Of a stretch of DNA of 64,000 nucleotides, positions 33,039 to 41,477 are shown one piece after another. The translations under genes and the position numbers were made by a program. Each line of letters begins with the position of its first letter. The first letter of the stretch is position 1. Below the pieces are notes generated by a model. That model was not told the origin of the DNA. It did not search any database and saw only the letters and a program-made list of their open reading frames with translations. The stretch is from Streptomyces mirabilis (lineage in GTDB: Bacteria > Actinomycetota > Actinomycetes > Streptomycetales > Streptomycetaceae), in contig NZ_CP074102.1 of assembly GCF_018310535.1 (NCBI RefSeq), positions 2,976,001-3,040,000 of the forward strand, in the 5' to 3' direction.

Positions 33039-34120
33039 CCACGGCCCCCACGACGCCCACCGAGCCCACCGCGAGCCGCACCACGTACCCGCACTCGGCC
33101 GGGCTCTCCGTACTCCGCCACCGGCGCCTCTCCCTCCTCCTGCACCGGCGCGCCGCGGCCGTCGTCGCCGTCCTCCTGCTGCTCCTCGCGGGCGCGATGC
33201 TGCTCGCGGCATGCGTCGGGCAGACGTACGTCCCGCCGGGCGAGGTCTGGCGGGTGCTGCGCGGCCACGGCGGCCTGTACGACCTGGTCGTCGGCGAACT
33301 GCGGATCCCGCGGATCGTGCTCGGCGCGCTGGTCGGGGCGGCGCTCGGGCTCTCCGGGGCACTCGTACAGACCGTGACGCGCAACCCGCTGGCCAGCCCG
33401 GACGTCATCGGGGTCGGGCACGGTGCCGCCGCCGCGACCGTACTGGCGCTGGCCACCGGAACCGTCACCTCTCCCGGCGCGCTGCCGGCCGTCGCCGTCA
33501 CCGGCGGTCTCGCGGCCGCCGCCCTGGTCTACGTACTGGCCTGGCGGCACGGAATGCAGCCGAGCCGGTTCGTCCTGACGGGCGTGGGCATCGGCGTCGC
33601 CCTCTCCGCCGTCGTCCAGCTCTACCTCACCGACAGCGAACTGGCCGCCGCCGAGCAGGTCAAGCTGTGGCTGACGGGCAGTCTGAACGGGCGCGGCCGG
33701 GAGCAGGCGGGCCCCCTCGCCTGGGTCCTCCTCCTCTCGTTGCCCGCCCTGGTGTGGGCGAGCCGCGCGCTGCGCCCGCTCGGGCTGGACGCCGACACGG
33801 CCGCCGCGCTCGGCGTCCGCGTCCAGCGCACCCAGCTCGGCCTGACCGTCCTCGGGGTGGTGCTCGCCGCGGTCGCGACCGGCGCGGCCGGCCCGGTCGG
33901 CTTCGTCGCCCTCACCGGCCCGCAACTGGCCCGCCGCCTCGCCCGCACCCCGCAACTCCCCCTCGCCGCTTCCGCCCTGACGGGCGCGCTGATCGTGGTC
34001 GGCGCCGACCTGGTGGCCCGCACGCTGGTGCCGCCGCTGGAGATCCCGGTCGGGGCGCTCACGTCCTTGGTGGGCGGTCCCTATCTGCTCTGGCTGCTGG
34101 GCAGGTCGGGCCGCCGCTGA
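33035..34120 (+). CDS. FecCD-type iron-siderophore permease 2
   Basis: Codes for 361 residues from GTG 33035, overlapping the first permease stop by 4 bases. Hallmarks: ELRIPRIVLGALVGAALGLSGALVQTVTRNPLASPDVIGVGHGAA, DTAAALGVRVQRTQ (ATPase contact) and GAAGPVGFVALTGPQLARRLA. The N-terminal 35 residues are a Thr/Pro-rich cytoplasmic extension. No ATP-binding subunit follows; the transcript ends at a strong hairpin. The transporter must borrow an ATPase from elsewhere. Confidence 0.93.
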   Translation: MTTAPTTPTEPTASRTTYPHSAGLSVLRHRRLSLLLHRRAAAVVAVLLLLLAGAMLLAACVGQTYVPPGEVWRVLRGHGGLYDLVVGELRIPRIVLGALVGAALGLSGALVQTVTRNPLASPDVIGVGHGAAAATVLALATGTVTSPGALPAVAVTGGLAAAALVYVLAWRHGMQPSRFVLTGVGIGVALSAVVQLYLTDSELAAAEQVKLWLTGSLNGRGREQAGPLAWVLLLSLPALVWASRALRPLGLDADTAAALGVRVQRTQLGLTVLGVVLAAVATGAAGPVGFVALTGPQLARRLARTPQLPLAASALTGALIVVGADLVARTLVPPLEIPVGALTSLVGGPYLLWLLGRSGRR

Positions 34121-34150
34121 CGGGATTGCTGTACGTACGGTGGAAACGCC

Positions 34151-34188
34151 GAGGGCGCCGATCGGTCGTACGACCGATCGGCGCCCTC
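34151..34188. terminator. bidirectional hairpin terminator
   Basis: GAGGGCGCCGATCGGTCG (34151-34168) and its exact complement CGACCGATCGGCGCCCTC (34171-34188), with a 2-base centre, lie between the convergent permease and alcohol dehydrogenase genes. Confidence 0.85.
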
Positions 34189-34204
34189 CGAACTCCGTCC
34201 GTGA

Positions 34205-35245
34205 CTAGATGGTGGCGGTGTCGATCACGAAGCGGTAGCGGACGTCGCTCGCCAGCACCCGCTCGTAGGCGTCGTTGATCTCGGACGCGCTGATCAGCTC
34301 GATCTCGGCACCGAAGCCGTGCTCGGCGCAGAAGTCCAGCATCTCCTGGGTCTCCTGGATGCCGCCGATACCGGAACCGGCGAGGGTCTTGCGGCCGCCG
34401 ATCACGGAGAAGAGGTTGAGCTTGACGGGCTCCTCCGGGGCGCCCACGTTCACGAAGGCGCCGTCCGTCTTCAGCAGGGACAGGTAGGCGTCCAGGTCCA
34501 ACGGGGCGGACACGGTCGACAGGATCAGGTCGAAGGTGCCGCGCAGCTCCTCGAAGGTCTTCGGGTCGCTGGTGGCGTAGTAGTGGTCGGCGCCCAGCTT
34601 CAGCCCGTCGTCCTTCTTGCGCAGGGACTGCGACAGGACGGTCACCTCGGCACCGAGCGCGTCCGCGATCTTGACGCCCATGTGTCCGAGGCCGCCCATG
34701 CCGAGGATCGCGACCTTCTTGCCGGGGCCGGCGTTCCAGTGCTTGAGCGGGGAGTACGTGGTGATGCCGGCGCAGAGCAGCGGCGCCGCCACGTCGAGGG
34801 AGATGCCGTCGGGGATGCGGACGGTGTAGTTCTCGTCGACGACGATCTTCTCGGAGTAGCCGCCGTAGGTCGGCTCGCCGTTCTTGTCGAGGGCGTTGTA
34901 CGTGCCCACGCCGCCGCCGGTGCAGTACTGCTCCAGGCCGGCCTTGCAGTTATCGCACTCGCGGCAGGAGTCGACGAGACAGCCGACGCCCACACGGTCG
35001 CCGACCTTGAACTTGGTGACGCCGGAGCCGACCTCGGAGACGATGCCGGCGATCTCGTGACCCGGCACCATCGGGAAGATCGCCTCTCCCCAGCCCTCCC
35101 GGGCCTGGTGGATGTCCGAGTGGCAGATACCGGCGAACTTGATGTCGATCAGGACGTCGAACTCACCGACCGGGCGGCGCTCGATGGTGGTGCGCTCCAG
35201 CGGAGCCTTGGCGGCGGGGGCGGCGTACGCAGCAACAGTGGTCAT
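34205..35245 (-). CDS. zinc-dependent NAD(P) alcohol dehydrogenase
   Basis: Codes for 346 residues. Catalytic zinc ligands appear in [10 protein letters not shown] (Cys) and [10 protein letters not shown] (His-Glu); the structural zinc site is [15 protein letters not shown] with four cysteines. The cofactor fold is [21 protein letters not shown]. It resembles cinnamyl/aldehyde-reducing class (YahK/AdhC-like) enzymes that prefer NADPH and act on a range of aldehydes. ATG 35245 has AGGAG 10 bases upstream. It is divergent from an XRE regulator across 175 bases, which is common for such dehydrogenases and suggests control by that regulator. Confidence 0.93.
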   Translation of the reverse strand: MTTVAAYAAPAAKAPLERTTIERRPVGEFDVLIDIKFAGICHSDIHQAREGWGEAIFPMVPGHEIAGIVSEVGSGVTKFKVGDRVGVGCLVDSCRECDNCKAGLEQYCTGGGVGTYNALDKNGEPTYGGYSEKIVVDENYTVRIPDGISLDVAAPLLCAGITTYSPLKHWNAGPGKKVAILGMGGLGHMGVKIADALGAEVTVLSQSLRKKDDGLKLGADHYYATSDPKTFEELRGTFDLILSTVSAPLDLDAYLSLLKTDGAFVNVGAPEEPVKLNLFSVIGGRKTLAGSGIGGIQETQEMLDFCAEHGFGAEIELISASEINDAYERVLASDVRYRFVIDTATI

Positions 35246-35277
35246 GCCGGGGGTTCTCCTAGGGAGTGGTAAGTCCT

Positions 35278-35303
35278 GTGCCCGGCTGCCTTCGGTCGGG
35301 CAC
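35278..35303. promoter_or_regulatory. inverted repeat between ADH and XRE genes
   Basis: GTGCCCG (35278-35284) and CGGGCAC (35297-35303) form 7-base arms around a 12-base centre, 33 bases upstream of the dehydrogenase start. It is a possible regulator site or leader hairpin. Confidence 0.35.
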
Positions 35304-35420
35304 GCTGCTCAGCCTGCCCCACGGGAGAGCCTTCACCCAGGTCACGGCTTTGCGTACGTTCGCTGGTCCTACTACTGGCGGGGTCAGGTTCACCGGCGTA
35401 CGACCGTGAATACTGGACGT

Positions 35421-36311
35421 ATGGACGAACAGCCCTCCCCACCCCTGGACCGGCGTGCCGAGCTCAGCGAGTTTCTGCGCACCCGCCGGGCCCGGCTGAA
35501 GCCGGAGGACGTGGGGCTGCCCGACTTCGGCCGGCACCGCCGGGTGCCCGGGCTGCGGCGCGAGGAGCTGGCGCAGCTGGCCGGGGTGTCCGTGGCGTAC
35601 TACACGCGTCTGGAGCAGGGCAACGGACGGAACGTGTCGGCGGAGGTACTCGACGCGATCGCCCGCGCCCTGCGGCTGACGGACGCCGAGCACGCGCATC
35701 TCACGCACCTCGCGAAGCCCAAGGCGCACAAGAAGAAGCAGCCGGCGCGGCCGCAGCAGGTACGGGGGGCGCTGCGGCAGCTGCTGGACTCGTTGGACGG
35801 CGTCCCCGCGTACATCAGCGGGCGGCGCTCGGACATCCTGGCCTGGAACCGGATGGCGGCGGCCGTGTTCGGTGACTGGTCGGAGCTGGCGCCGCAGGAC
35901 CGGAACTGGGCGCGGCTGGTGTTCCTGAAGCCCGAGTACCGCGATCTGTACGTGGACTGGGAGCAGAAGGCGATCGACATCGTCTGTCTGCTGCGCATGG
36001 ACGCGGGCTGTCACCCGGACGACCCGCGACTCTCGGCCCTGGTCGGTGAGCTCTCGGTGAAGAGCGAGGACTTCCGGCGCCTGTGGGCCACGCACGACGT
36101 GAAGGAGAAGAGCCACGGGGTGAAGCGGCTGCGGCATCCGCTGGTGGGTGATCTCTCCCTCCAGTACGAGTCGTTCCGGCTGCCCGACGACAGCGAACAG
36201 TCGCTGGTCACCTACCACGCGGAACCGGGGTCCGCCTCGGCGGAGGCGCTGCGGTTGCTGGCCAGCTGGGGCACGGACGCGACCCGCGCGGGCGCGACGA
36301 CGCCCCAGTAG
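35421..36311 (+). CDS. XRE family regulator with MmyB-like ligand domain
   Basis: Codes for 296 residues. The N-terminal helix-turn-helix (about 10-85) reads LSEFLRTRRARLKPEDVGL, VPGLRREELAQLAGVSVAYYTRLEQG and VSAEVLDAIARALRLT; the C-terminal part, VPAYISGRRSDILAWNRMAAAVFGDW ... HDVKEKSHGVKRLRHPLVGDLSLQYESFRLPDD, is the MmyB-like PAS-type ligand domain. Such regulators are very common in Streptomyces and often control a divergent oxidoreductase, here the alcohol dehydrogenase. There is no ribosome site; an AATACT box lies 7-12 bases before the ATG, so the message may be leaderless. Confidence 0.92.
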   Translation: MDEQPSPPLDRRAELSEFLRTRRARLKPEDVGLPDFGRHRRVPGLRREELAQLAGVSVAYYTRLEQGNGRNVSAEVLDAIARALRLTDAEHAHLTHLAKPKAHKKKQPARPQQVRGALRQLLDSLDGVPAYISGRRSDILAWNRMAAAVFGDWSELAPQDRNWARLVFLKPEYRDLYVDWEQKAIDIVCLLRMDAGCHPDDPRLSALVGELSVKSEDFRRLWATHDVKEKSHGVKRLRHPLVGDLSLQYESFRLPDDSEQSLVTYHAEPGSASAEALRLLASWGTDATRAGATTPQ

Positions 36312-36314
36312 CTT

Positions 36315-36334
36315 TCGCGCAGTTCCCCGCGCCC
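36315..36334 (-). repeat. Streptomyces dispersed intergenic repeat, copy 1
   Basis: On the minus strand this reads GGGCGCGGGGAACTGCGCGA, identical over 20 bases to 46322-46341 on the plus strand. It lies 3 bases after the XRE stop. I recall this GGGGAACTGCGCGA core as frequent in Streptomyces intergenic regions. Confidence 0.75.
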
Positions 36335-36347
36335 CTGAAAGCCCCGG

Positions 36348-37118
36348 TCAGGGCTGGTACGGCGGGGCCGCTCCCCACGTCCACCTCGGTACCGGTTGGT
36401 CTCCCGGAGGGGTCGCGTCGGGGGCGGAGAAGTGGACGGCCAGGCGTGTGCCCCACTCGGCGTAGGCGAGGAAGGCGGAGCGGAACTCGGCGTCCGTAGG
36501 CAGGCCCGCGTCGTCCGCCGCGTCCTGGAGCAGGTTGACCCAGCGGCGCCGCTGCGCCTCGGTGATGTTCTTGCCGAGGTGTTTGGCGACCATGTGGCCA
36601 TGGCCGCCCTCGGTCTCGGAGTAGGCGGGCGGACCGCCGAAGACCTCGCCGAGCCAGAGGGCGACATGGGTCGCGTGTTCGGGGGCCAGACCCTGGAACA
36701 CCGGTGCGAGGACGTCGTCCTTGAGGACCTTGTCGTAGAACGCCTCGGTGAGGCGGGCGAAGGCCTCGGCGCCCCCGGCCCAGGCGTAGAGGGTGGGGAC
36801 CGACGCGCCCACGCCCCGTACCGTCGTCGGCGTGTAGTGGCGCATCTCCTCGATGTAGGGGATGTAGGGCTGGATCTCGGCGTAGAAGCCGGGGAACAGC
36901 TCCGACTTCCGGAAGCCCTGGACGTGGTCCTCGGTCGAGGTCCAGGTGATGCGCAGGACGAAGTGCTCGAAGTCCTCCTCGCAGCGCGCCAGCTCGTAGT
37001 CCACACAACTCGGGGACGCGGCGAGCTGGGCCGCGGCCCGGGTGTAGGCGGCCAGGAACTCCGCGGACTTCTCCTCGGGAATGAGGTAGCGGATGTACTC
37101 CACGGTCTGGGTGGTCAT
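36348..37118 (-). CDS. ABM domain fused to group II truncated haemoglobin
   Basis: Codes for 256 residues from ATG 37118. The N-terminal 100 residues (VEYIRYLIPEEKSAEFLAAYTRAAAQLAASPSCVDYELARCEEDFEHFVLRITW) form an antibiotic-biosynthesis-monooxygenase (ABM) barrel half. From about 110 a 2/2 haemoglobin follows: VPTLYAWAGGAEAFARLTEAFYDKVLKDDVLAPVF, with HGHMVAKHLG supplying the proximal His, and RRRWVNLLQDAADDAGLP with the conserved Trp of group II. The same chimera is, as I remember, described from Streptomyces avermitilis. A role in oxygen or NO chemistry is likely; the ABM substrate is unknown. The longer frame to 37184 lacks support. Confidence 0.9.
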   Translation of the reverse strand: MTTQTVEYIRYLIPEEKSAEFLAAYTRAAAQLAASPSCVDYELARCEEDFEHFVLRITWTSTEDHVQGFRKSELFPGFYAEIQPYIPYIEEMRHYTPTTVRGVGASVPTLYAWAGGAEAFARLTEAFYDKVLKDDVLAPVFQGLAPEHATHVALWLGEVFGGPPAYSETEGGHGHMVAKHLGKNITEAQRRRWVNLLQDAADDAGLPTDAEFRSAFLAYAEWGTRLAVHFSAPDATPPGDQPVPRWTWGAAPPYQP

Positions 37119-37137
37119 GGGCCCACGGAAACACGGA

Positions 37138-37170
37138 CGGCCCGTCGGAAGCTGCTCTTCCGCCGGGCCG
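37138..37170 (-). terminator. hairpin terminator after subtilisin gene
   Basis: CGGCCCGTCGGAAG and CTTCCGCCGGGCCG pair over 14 positions with one mismatch and a 5-base loop, downstream of the protease stop and upstream of the globin start. Confidence 0.7.
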
Positions 37171-37208
37171 TTCGCTATCGGCACACTTCACATGGCCGCG
37201 CTACGGGA

Positions 37209-40200
37209 TCACTTTCCGTAGTACGCGTTGTAGATCGAGACCGTCGACTTGTTGCCCTGCTTGTCGGTGATCTTCGCGTGGAAGGAGATGCCCTTCCCCT
37301 TCGCCGGGTTCTTGACGGTGATCTTGCCGTTCTTGACCTTGAGCATCTTCCAGGTCTGGCCGTAGTCGTACGAGACGTATACGTACAGCGACTTGAGGTT
37401 CTTGCCCGCGGCCGAGCCCTGCACGGAGACCGGGATCGTGACCGTCTTGCCGGCCGCGACACGGCTGTCGAGGCCGGTGGTGGCGTTGAAGCGGACCGTG
37501 GAGGTGGGCAGCTTCGCGAAGTCGGCCTTCTTGGACTTGAAGGTCCAGCTCGCGTCGATCCGTGTGGAGGCCGCGGCGACCTTCACCGTGCGCTTGACCG
37601 AGGTCGTGAGCTTGTAGGTGGCCTCGGCGGCCGGGACCTTGAACTCCTTCATCCCGACGAGCGGGTCGTCGTTCGAGCCGACCTTCGCGCCGTTGCGGTA
37701 CAGCGTCGTCGTCACCGAGGTGTACAGCGAGGAGCCGGGGTGACCGCCCCCGTCGGCGAACAGCGGCAGGTAGCCAGCGATGCTGTTGCCTTCCCGGAAG
37801 ACGCCGTAGTCCGCGTTGATCTTCGGACCGAAGACGGCCGTGTTGTACGTCCTCGTGTAGCTCTTGCCCGCCTTGAGGATCTGCGGATAGTCGTCCGTGT
37901 AGTAGGCCTCGATGATCGGGGTCCCGGTGGCGTCGACGCCGGCGTCCTGCTCGAAGTCGAACGCCCACTGGACCTTCTCACCGGTCGACACGTACAGCGT
38001 GCGCGAGGACGGCAGCTTCTGGCTGACCCCGACGCTCATGCTGTCGTCGTCGGGCAGGAAGCCGTACGCGGTGACCGCGCCCGTCTTACCGGAGGCCGCG
38101 GCCCCGAGGTTCGCCTTCACCTTGGCCAGCTCGCTCGCCTTGTAGTGCTTGACGTGCGCGCCCTGGAGCTTGGTGGTCTTGGTACCGGTGAAGGTGTCGT
38201 ACTCGGCGCCCGCGCCCTTGCTCCACTGCCCGGACCAGCTCTGGAAGAGGCCGGAGGAGACCGCCGGGCCCACGTGCGCCACGCGCACGTCCTGGAAGGA
38301 GCCCAGGCCGATGCCGGTACCGAGCCCGGTGGCGTCGTCGAAGTAGTTGACGAGTGCCGACAGCGGCTTCGCCCCCGCGTCCGGCACCGTGATGTCGGCG
38401 CCCTTGGCGGTTCGGGCGTCGAGGGTCACCGTGGTGTTCTTGGTGACGCTCAGCCGGGGCTGGATCAGCCAGTCGACCCCGCCCTTCGCCTCGACCAGGT
38501 CCTTCACGAAGAGGGAGTTGAGCACGTACTTGCCCTTGGGAACACGCAGGGTCGCGGTGTCGGACGTGCTCTGCGACGTGTAGTCCCGCGCCTCACCGAG
38601 GCCGGAGTAGCCCTCCAGGTCGGTGAGGTGCGTGGGCGTCTCACCGGCACGGTTGACGTACTTGAAGGTGACGTCGTACGACTCCGTCTCGCGCTCGACC
38701 GCGACGGCCGTGCGCACGGCCTGGCCGCCGCCGCTCGCCGTCACGTACGCCGAGTACGCGCCGTCGAGGGTGCCGCCGAGCTTCGTGTTCGTGGTGACGT
38801 CGACAGCGGCCTTGCCGCCCGCCGGGACGGTGACCGTCTTGGCGCCGAGCGCGAAGAAGCCCGCCGGAGCCGCCTGGCCCTTGGGGTTGGTCGCGGAGAT
38901 CGCCAGGGTCAGGGTGACGTCCTTCGTACCGAGGTTGCGGTACGTCAGCTGCTTGGTCGTCGCCGTGTCGTCGGTGTGCGGCCACTGCGCGACGCCGAAG
39001 CTCACCGACGACGGGTCGGCGATCACGGTCTGCTTGATCGCCTTGTCGACGGCGATCCGGCCCGAACCCTGCTGGAACGGCGTGTACTTGCCGCCCTTCG
39101 CGGAGCCCGTCAGCGCACTCTTGAGCTCGGTGTACGTCCAGTCCGGGTGTTCCTGCTTGAGGATGGCCGCGGCGCCCGCGACATGCGGGGTCGCCATCGA
39201 CGTACCGGAAATGGTCAGGTAGCCCGCGGGCTTCTCACCGACCTCCTGGTCGATGAGACTGCCCGGGGCCGCCGCCGCCGTGATGTCCACGCCGGGCGCG
39301 GTGACGTCCGGCTTGATGGCGCCGTCGCCGACGCGCGGGCCGGTGCTGGAGAAGTCCGCCAGCTTGTCGTTGTCGTCGACGGCGCCGACGGTGAGCGCGG
39401 CGTCCGCGCTGCCGGGCGAGCCGATCGACTCGGGGCCCTCGTTGCCCGCCGCGATCGCGAAGAGGATGCCCTTCTCGGCCGAGAGCTTGTTGACCTCGGC
39501 CTCCAACGGGTCGATGTCGGGGGTGTCCTGGCCGCCCAGGCTCAGGTTCACGATGTCGGCGCCCTGCTCGGCCGCCCACTCCATGCCCGCGAGGATGCCC
39601 GAGTCGTCGCCGCTGCCGGTGTCGTCGAGGACCTTGCCGTTGAGGATCTTCGCACCGGGCGCGACACCCTTGTACTTGCCGCCCGACTTGGCGCCGGTGC
39701 CCGCCGCGATGGACGCGACGTGGGTGCCGTGGCCGAAGTGGTCGGTGGCGTCGGCGGCGGTGGAGAAGTTCTTGGACTCGATCACCTGGGTCTTGAGGTC
39801 CGGGTGGCTCGCGTCGACGCCGGTGTCCAGGACGGCGATCTTGACGCCCTTGCCGTCGTATCCGGCGGCCCATGCCGTGGGGGCGCCGATCTGCGGCACG
39901 GACTTGTCGAGGCTCGCCTTGCGGACGCCGTCCAGCCAGACGTGCGCGATGCCGGAGGCCGTCTTCCCGTCGTCGGTGACCGCGGACCACAGCTCGGCCG
40001 CGTCCCGCTGCGGCGTCTGCACCGCGTCCGCGTTCAGCGCCTTCAGGCTCCTGCGGAGCGTGCCGGCCTCGCGGACGTCGGCCTTGGCGGCCGCCGCGGC
40101 TCCCCGGTAGCCGACGATCACCTTCAGGCCCCGCTGCTGGGACTTGCGGACCGCCGCCTTGTTGAGCTCGGTGACATCGAAGAGCCGCCGGTCGAGCTTG

Positions 40201-40523
40201 CCGCCGGCTATGAGCGCCTGGGCGTCGGCCGGCACCACCAGGGTGTGGCCGTCGGCCTTGCGGATCTGTACGGGCACGTGCTCGCGGCCCTTGGCCCGCT
40301 CGAAGCCGACGACGCGCCCCTTGGCATCGACGACCACCCGGTCACCGGTGATCAGGGTGATGCGGTGCTTGGCCGTGATCCCGGCCGCTTTCCCGGCCGC
40401 GGACACGCCCGCCGCGCGCTGCTCCGCCCGCGCCGACGCCGGGCTGGTCATACCCGCCGCCAGCGCCACGGACGCCGCCATGGCGATGCTCGCAGCACAC
40501 GCTCTTTTCACTTGTCTGCGCAA
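37209..40523 (-). CDS. large secreted S8 family serine peptidase (subtilisin)
   Basis: Codes for 1104 residues from TTG 40523; GTG 40511 is an alternative, with GGGGGAG upstream of both. The signal peptide (KRACAASIAMAASVALAAGMTSPASARA) is followed by a prodomain to about 205. The S8 domain has a complete triad: Asp233 in VLDTGVDASHPD, His268 in GHGTHVAS, Ser442 in SGTSMATPHVAG, and the oxyanion Asn361 in AAGNEGP. The long C-terminal region (about 480-1104) contains beta-sandwich repeats, for example FFALGAKTVTVPAGGKAAVDV and a final Ig-like module (KNLKSLYVYVSYDYGQTWK). This is typical of Streptomyces extracellular proteases. A prominent opposite-strand frame of 1424 codons is an artefact of codon bias. 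Confidence 0.95.
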   Translation of the reverse strand: MRRQVKRACAASIAMAASVALAAGMTSPASARAEQRAAGVSAAGKAAGITAKHRITLITGDRVVVDAKGRVVGFERAKGREHVPVQIRKADGHTLVVPADAQALIAGGKLDRRLFDVTELNKAAVRKSQQRGLKVIVGYRGAAAAAKADVREAGTLRRSLKALNADAVQTPQRDAAELWSAVTDDGKTASGIAHVWLDGVRKASLDKSVPQIGAPTAWAAGYDGKGVKIAVLDTGVDASHPDLKTQVIESKNFSTAADATDHFGHGTHVASIAAGTGAKSGGKYKGVAPGAKILNGKVLDDTGSGDDSGILAGMEWAAEQGADIVNLSLGGQDTPDIDPLEAEVNKLSAEKGILFAIAAGNEGPESIGSPGSADAALTVGAVDDNDKLADFSSTGPRVGDGAIKPDVTAPGVDITAAAAPGSLIDQEVGEKPAGYLTISGTSMATPHVAGAAAILKQEHPDWTYTELKSALTGSAKGGKYTPFQQGSGRIAVDKAIKQTVIADPSSVSFGVAQWPHTDDTATTKQLTYRNLGTKDVTLTLAISATNPKGQAAPAGFFALGAKTVTVPAGGKAAVDVTTNTKLGGTLDGAYSAYVTASGGGQAVRTAVAVERETESYDVTFKYVNRAGETPTHLTDLEGYSGLGEARDYTSQSTSDTATLRVPKGKYVLNSLFVKDLVEAKGGVDWLIQPRLSVTKNTTVTLDARTAKGADITVPDAGAKPLSALVNYFDDATGLGTGIGLGSFQDVRVAHVGPAVSSGLFQSWSGQWSKGAGAEYDTFTGTKTTKLQGAHVKHYKASELAKVKANLGAAASGKTGAVTAYGFLPDDDSMSVGVSQKLPSSRTLYVSTGEKVQWAFDFEQDAGVDATGTPIIEAYYTDDYPQILKAGKSYTRTYNTAVFGPKINADYGVFREGNSIAGYLPLFADGGGHPGSSLYTSVTTTLYRNGAKVGSNDDPLVGMKEFKVPAAEATYKLTTSVKRTVKVAAASTRIDASWTFKSKKADFAKLPTSTVRFNATTGLDSRVAAGKTVTIPVSVQGSAAGKNLKSLYVYVSYDYGQTWKMLKVKNGKITVKNPAKGKGISFHAKITDKQGNKSTVSIYNAYYGK

Positions 40524-40714
40524 GTCTCCCCCTGGAGATCAGGTCCGGACGAATCCCCGTTCATCCGGTCGGGGGAAGCCTCGTACGCATGCACGTACAC
40601 CCCCCGGAATACGCAAGTATGCCCGGGGGGTGATCGCCCCCTCAATAGCGGGGCGAGGGTGAAGAGTTGACGGAGTTGTTCCGCTAAGCTCCCGCACGCT
40701 CCTTTTGCACTTCT

Positions 40715-41398
40715 TTAGGCACCCGCGTTTTCCTTGACGGAAATCTTCCCCTTGCGAATCGTCGCGAGGCGCGGGGCCTTCTTCGCGATCGCGGAATCGT
40801 GCGTGACCATGATGAAAGTGAGCCCGTGCTCCTTCCACATGGCCTCGAGCACCTCCATGATCTCGTCGCGCATGGACTCGTCGAGGTTGCCGGTGGGCTC
40901 GTCGGCGAGCAGCACCTTCGGCTGCTTGACCAGGGCGCGGGCGATGGCGACACGCTGCTGCTGGCCACCGGAGAGCTCGGCGGGCAGATGACCGAGCCGC
41001 TCGGCGAGCCCCACCGACTCCAGTGCGTCGGCGGCCCGTTGCCGCCGTTCCTTCACCTTCACACCGAGGGGCACGAGGGCGGTCTCCACGTTTTCCTGGG
41101 CGGTGAGCGTGGGAATCAGGTTGAAGCTCTGAAAGACGAATCCGATGTTCTCGCTGCGCACTTTGGTGAGCTTCGCCTCGGACAGTTTGGCCATGTCCGT
41201 ACCGTCGAGTTCGACGCTGCCCGCGGTGGGCCGGTCGAGACCGCCGAGCATCTGAAGAAGGGTGGATTTTCCGCCACCGGTGGGTCCCTGGATGACGAGC
41301 CGGTCGCCGTCCGCGATGGTCAGGTCGACCCCGGCGAGCGCGTCGATCGTCTCCTTGCCCCGGGTATAGCGCTTGGTGACGCCTCTGAGTTCGTACAT
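40715..41398 (-). CDS. ABC transporter ATP-binding protein (MacB/LolD-like)
   Basis: Codes for 227 residues from ATG 41398, with AGGAG upstream. Walker A is GPTGGGKST, the Q-loop is NIGFVFQSFNLIP, the signature is LSGGQQQRVAIARAL, Walker B is VLLADEPTGNLD, and the H-loop is MVTHDSA. This fits the MacB/LolD/FtsE class that powers FtsX-like permeases and moves no small solute through the membrane. It is 79 bases after the permease on the same strand, so they are an operon and partners. Confidence 0.95.
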   Translation of the reverse strand: MYELRGVTKRYTRGKETIDALAGVDLTIADGDRLVIQGPTGGGKSTLLQMLGGLDRPTAGSVELDGTDMAKLSEAKLTKVRSENIGFVFQSFNLIPTLTAQENVETALVPLGVKVKERRQRAADALESVGLAERLGHLPAELSGGQQQRVAIARALVKQPKVLLADEPTGNLDESMRDEIMEVLEAMWKEHGLTFIMVTHDSAIAKKAPRLATIRKGKISVKENAGA

Positions 41399-41477
41399 GG
41401 TGCAACTCCTGGATGAGGTGAAGGGGGTGCCCGGTACAGCGGGCGACGGCGGGCACCCCCTCGAAAGGGGCTGGGGC

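Noticed and set aside
36396-40670. 1424-codon plus-strand open frame opposite the subtilisin gene
   Set aside because: The minus strand has a signal peptide and a full S8 triad over the same bases; the plus frame is Val/Arg/Gly/Asp-rich shadow sequence from high-GC codon bias.
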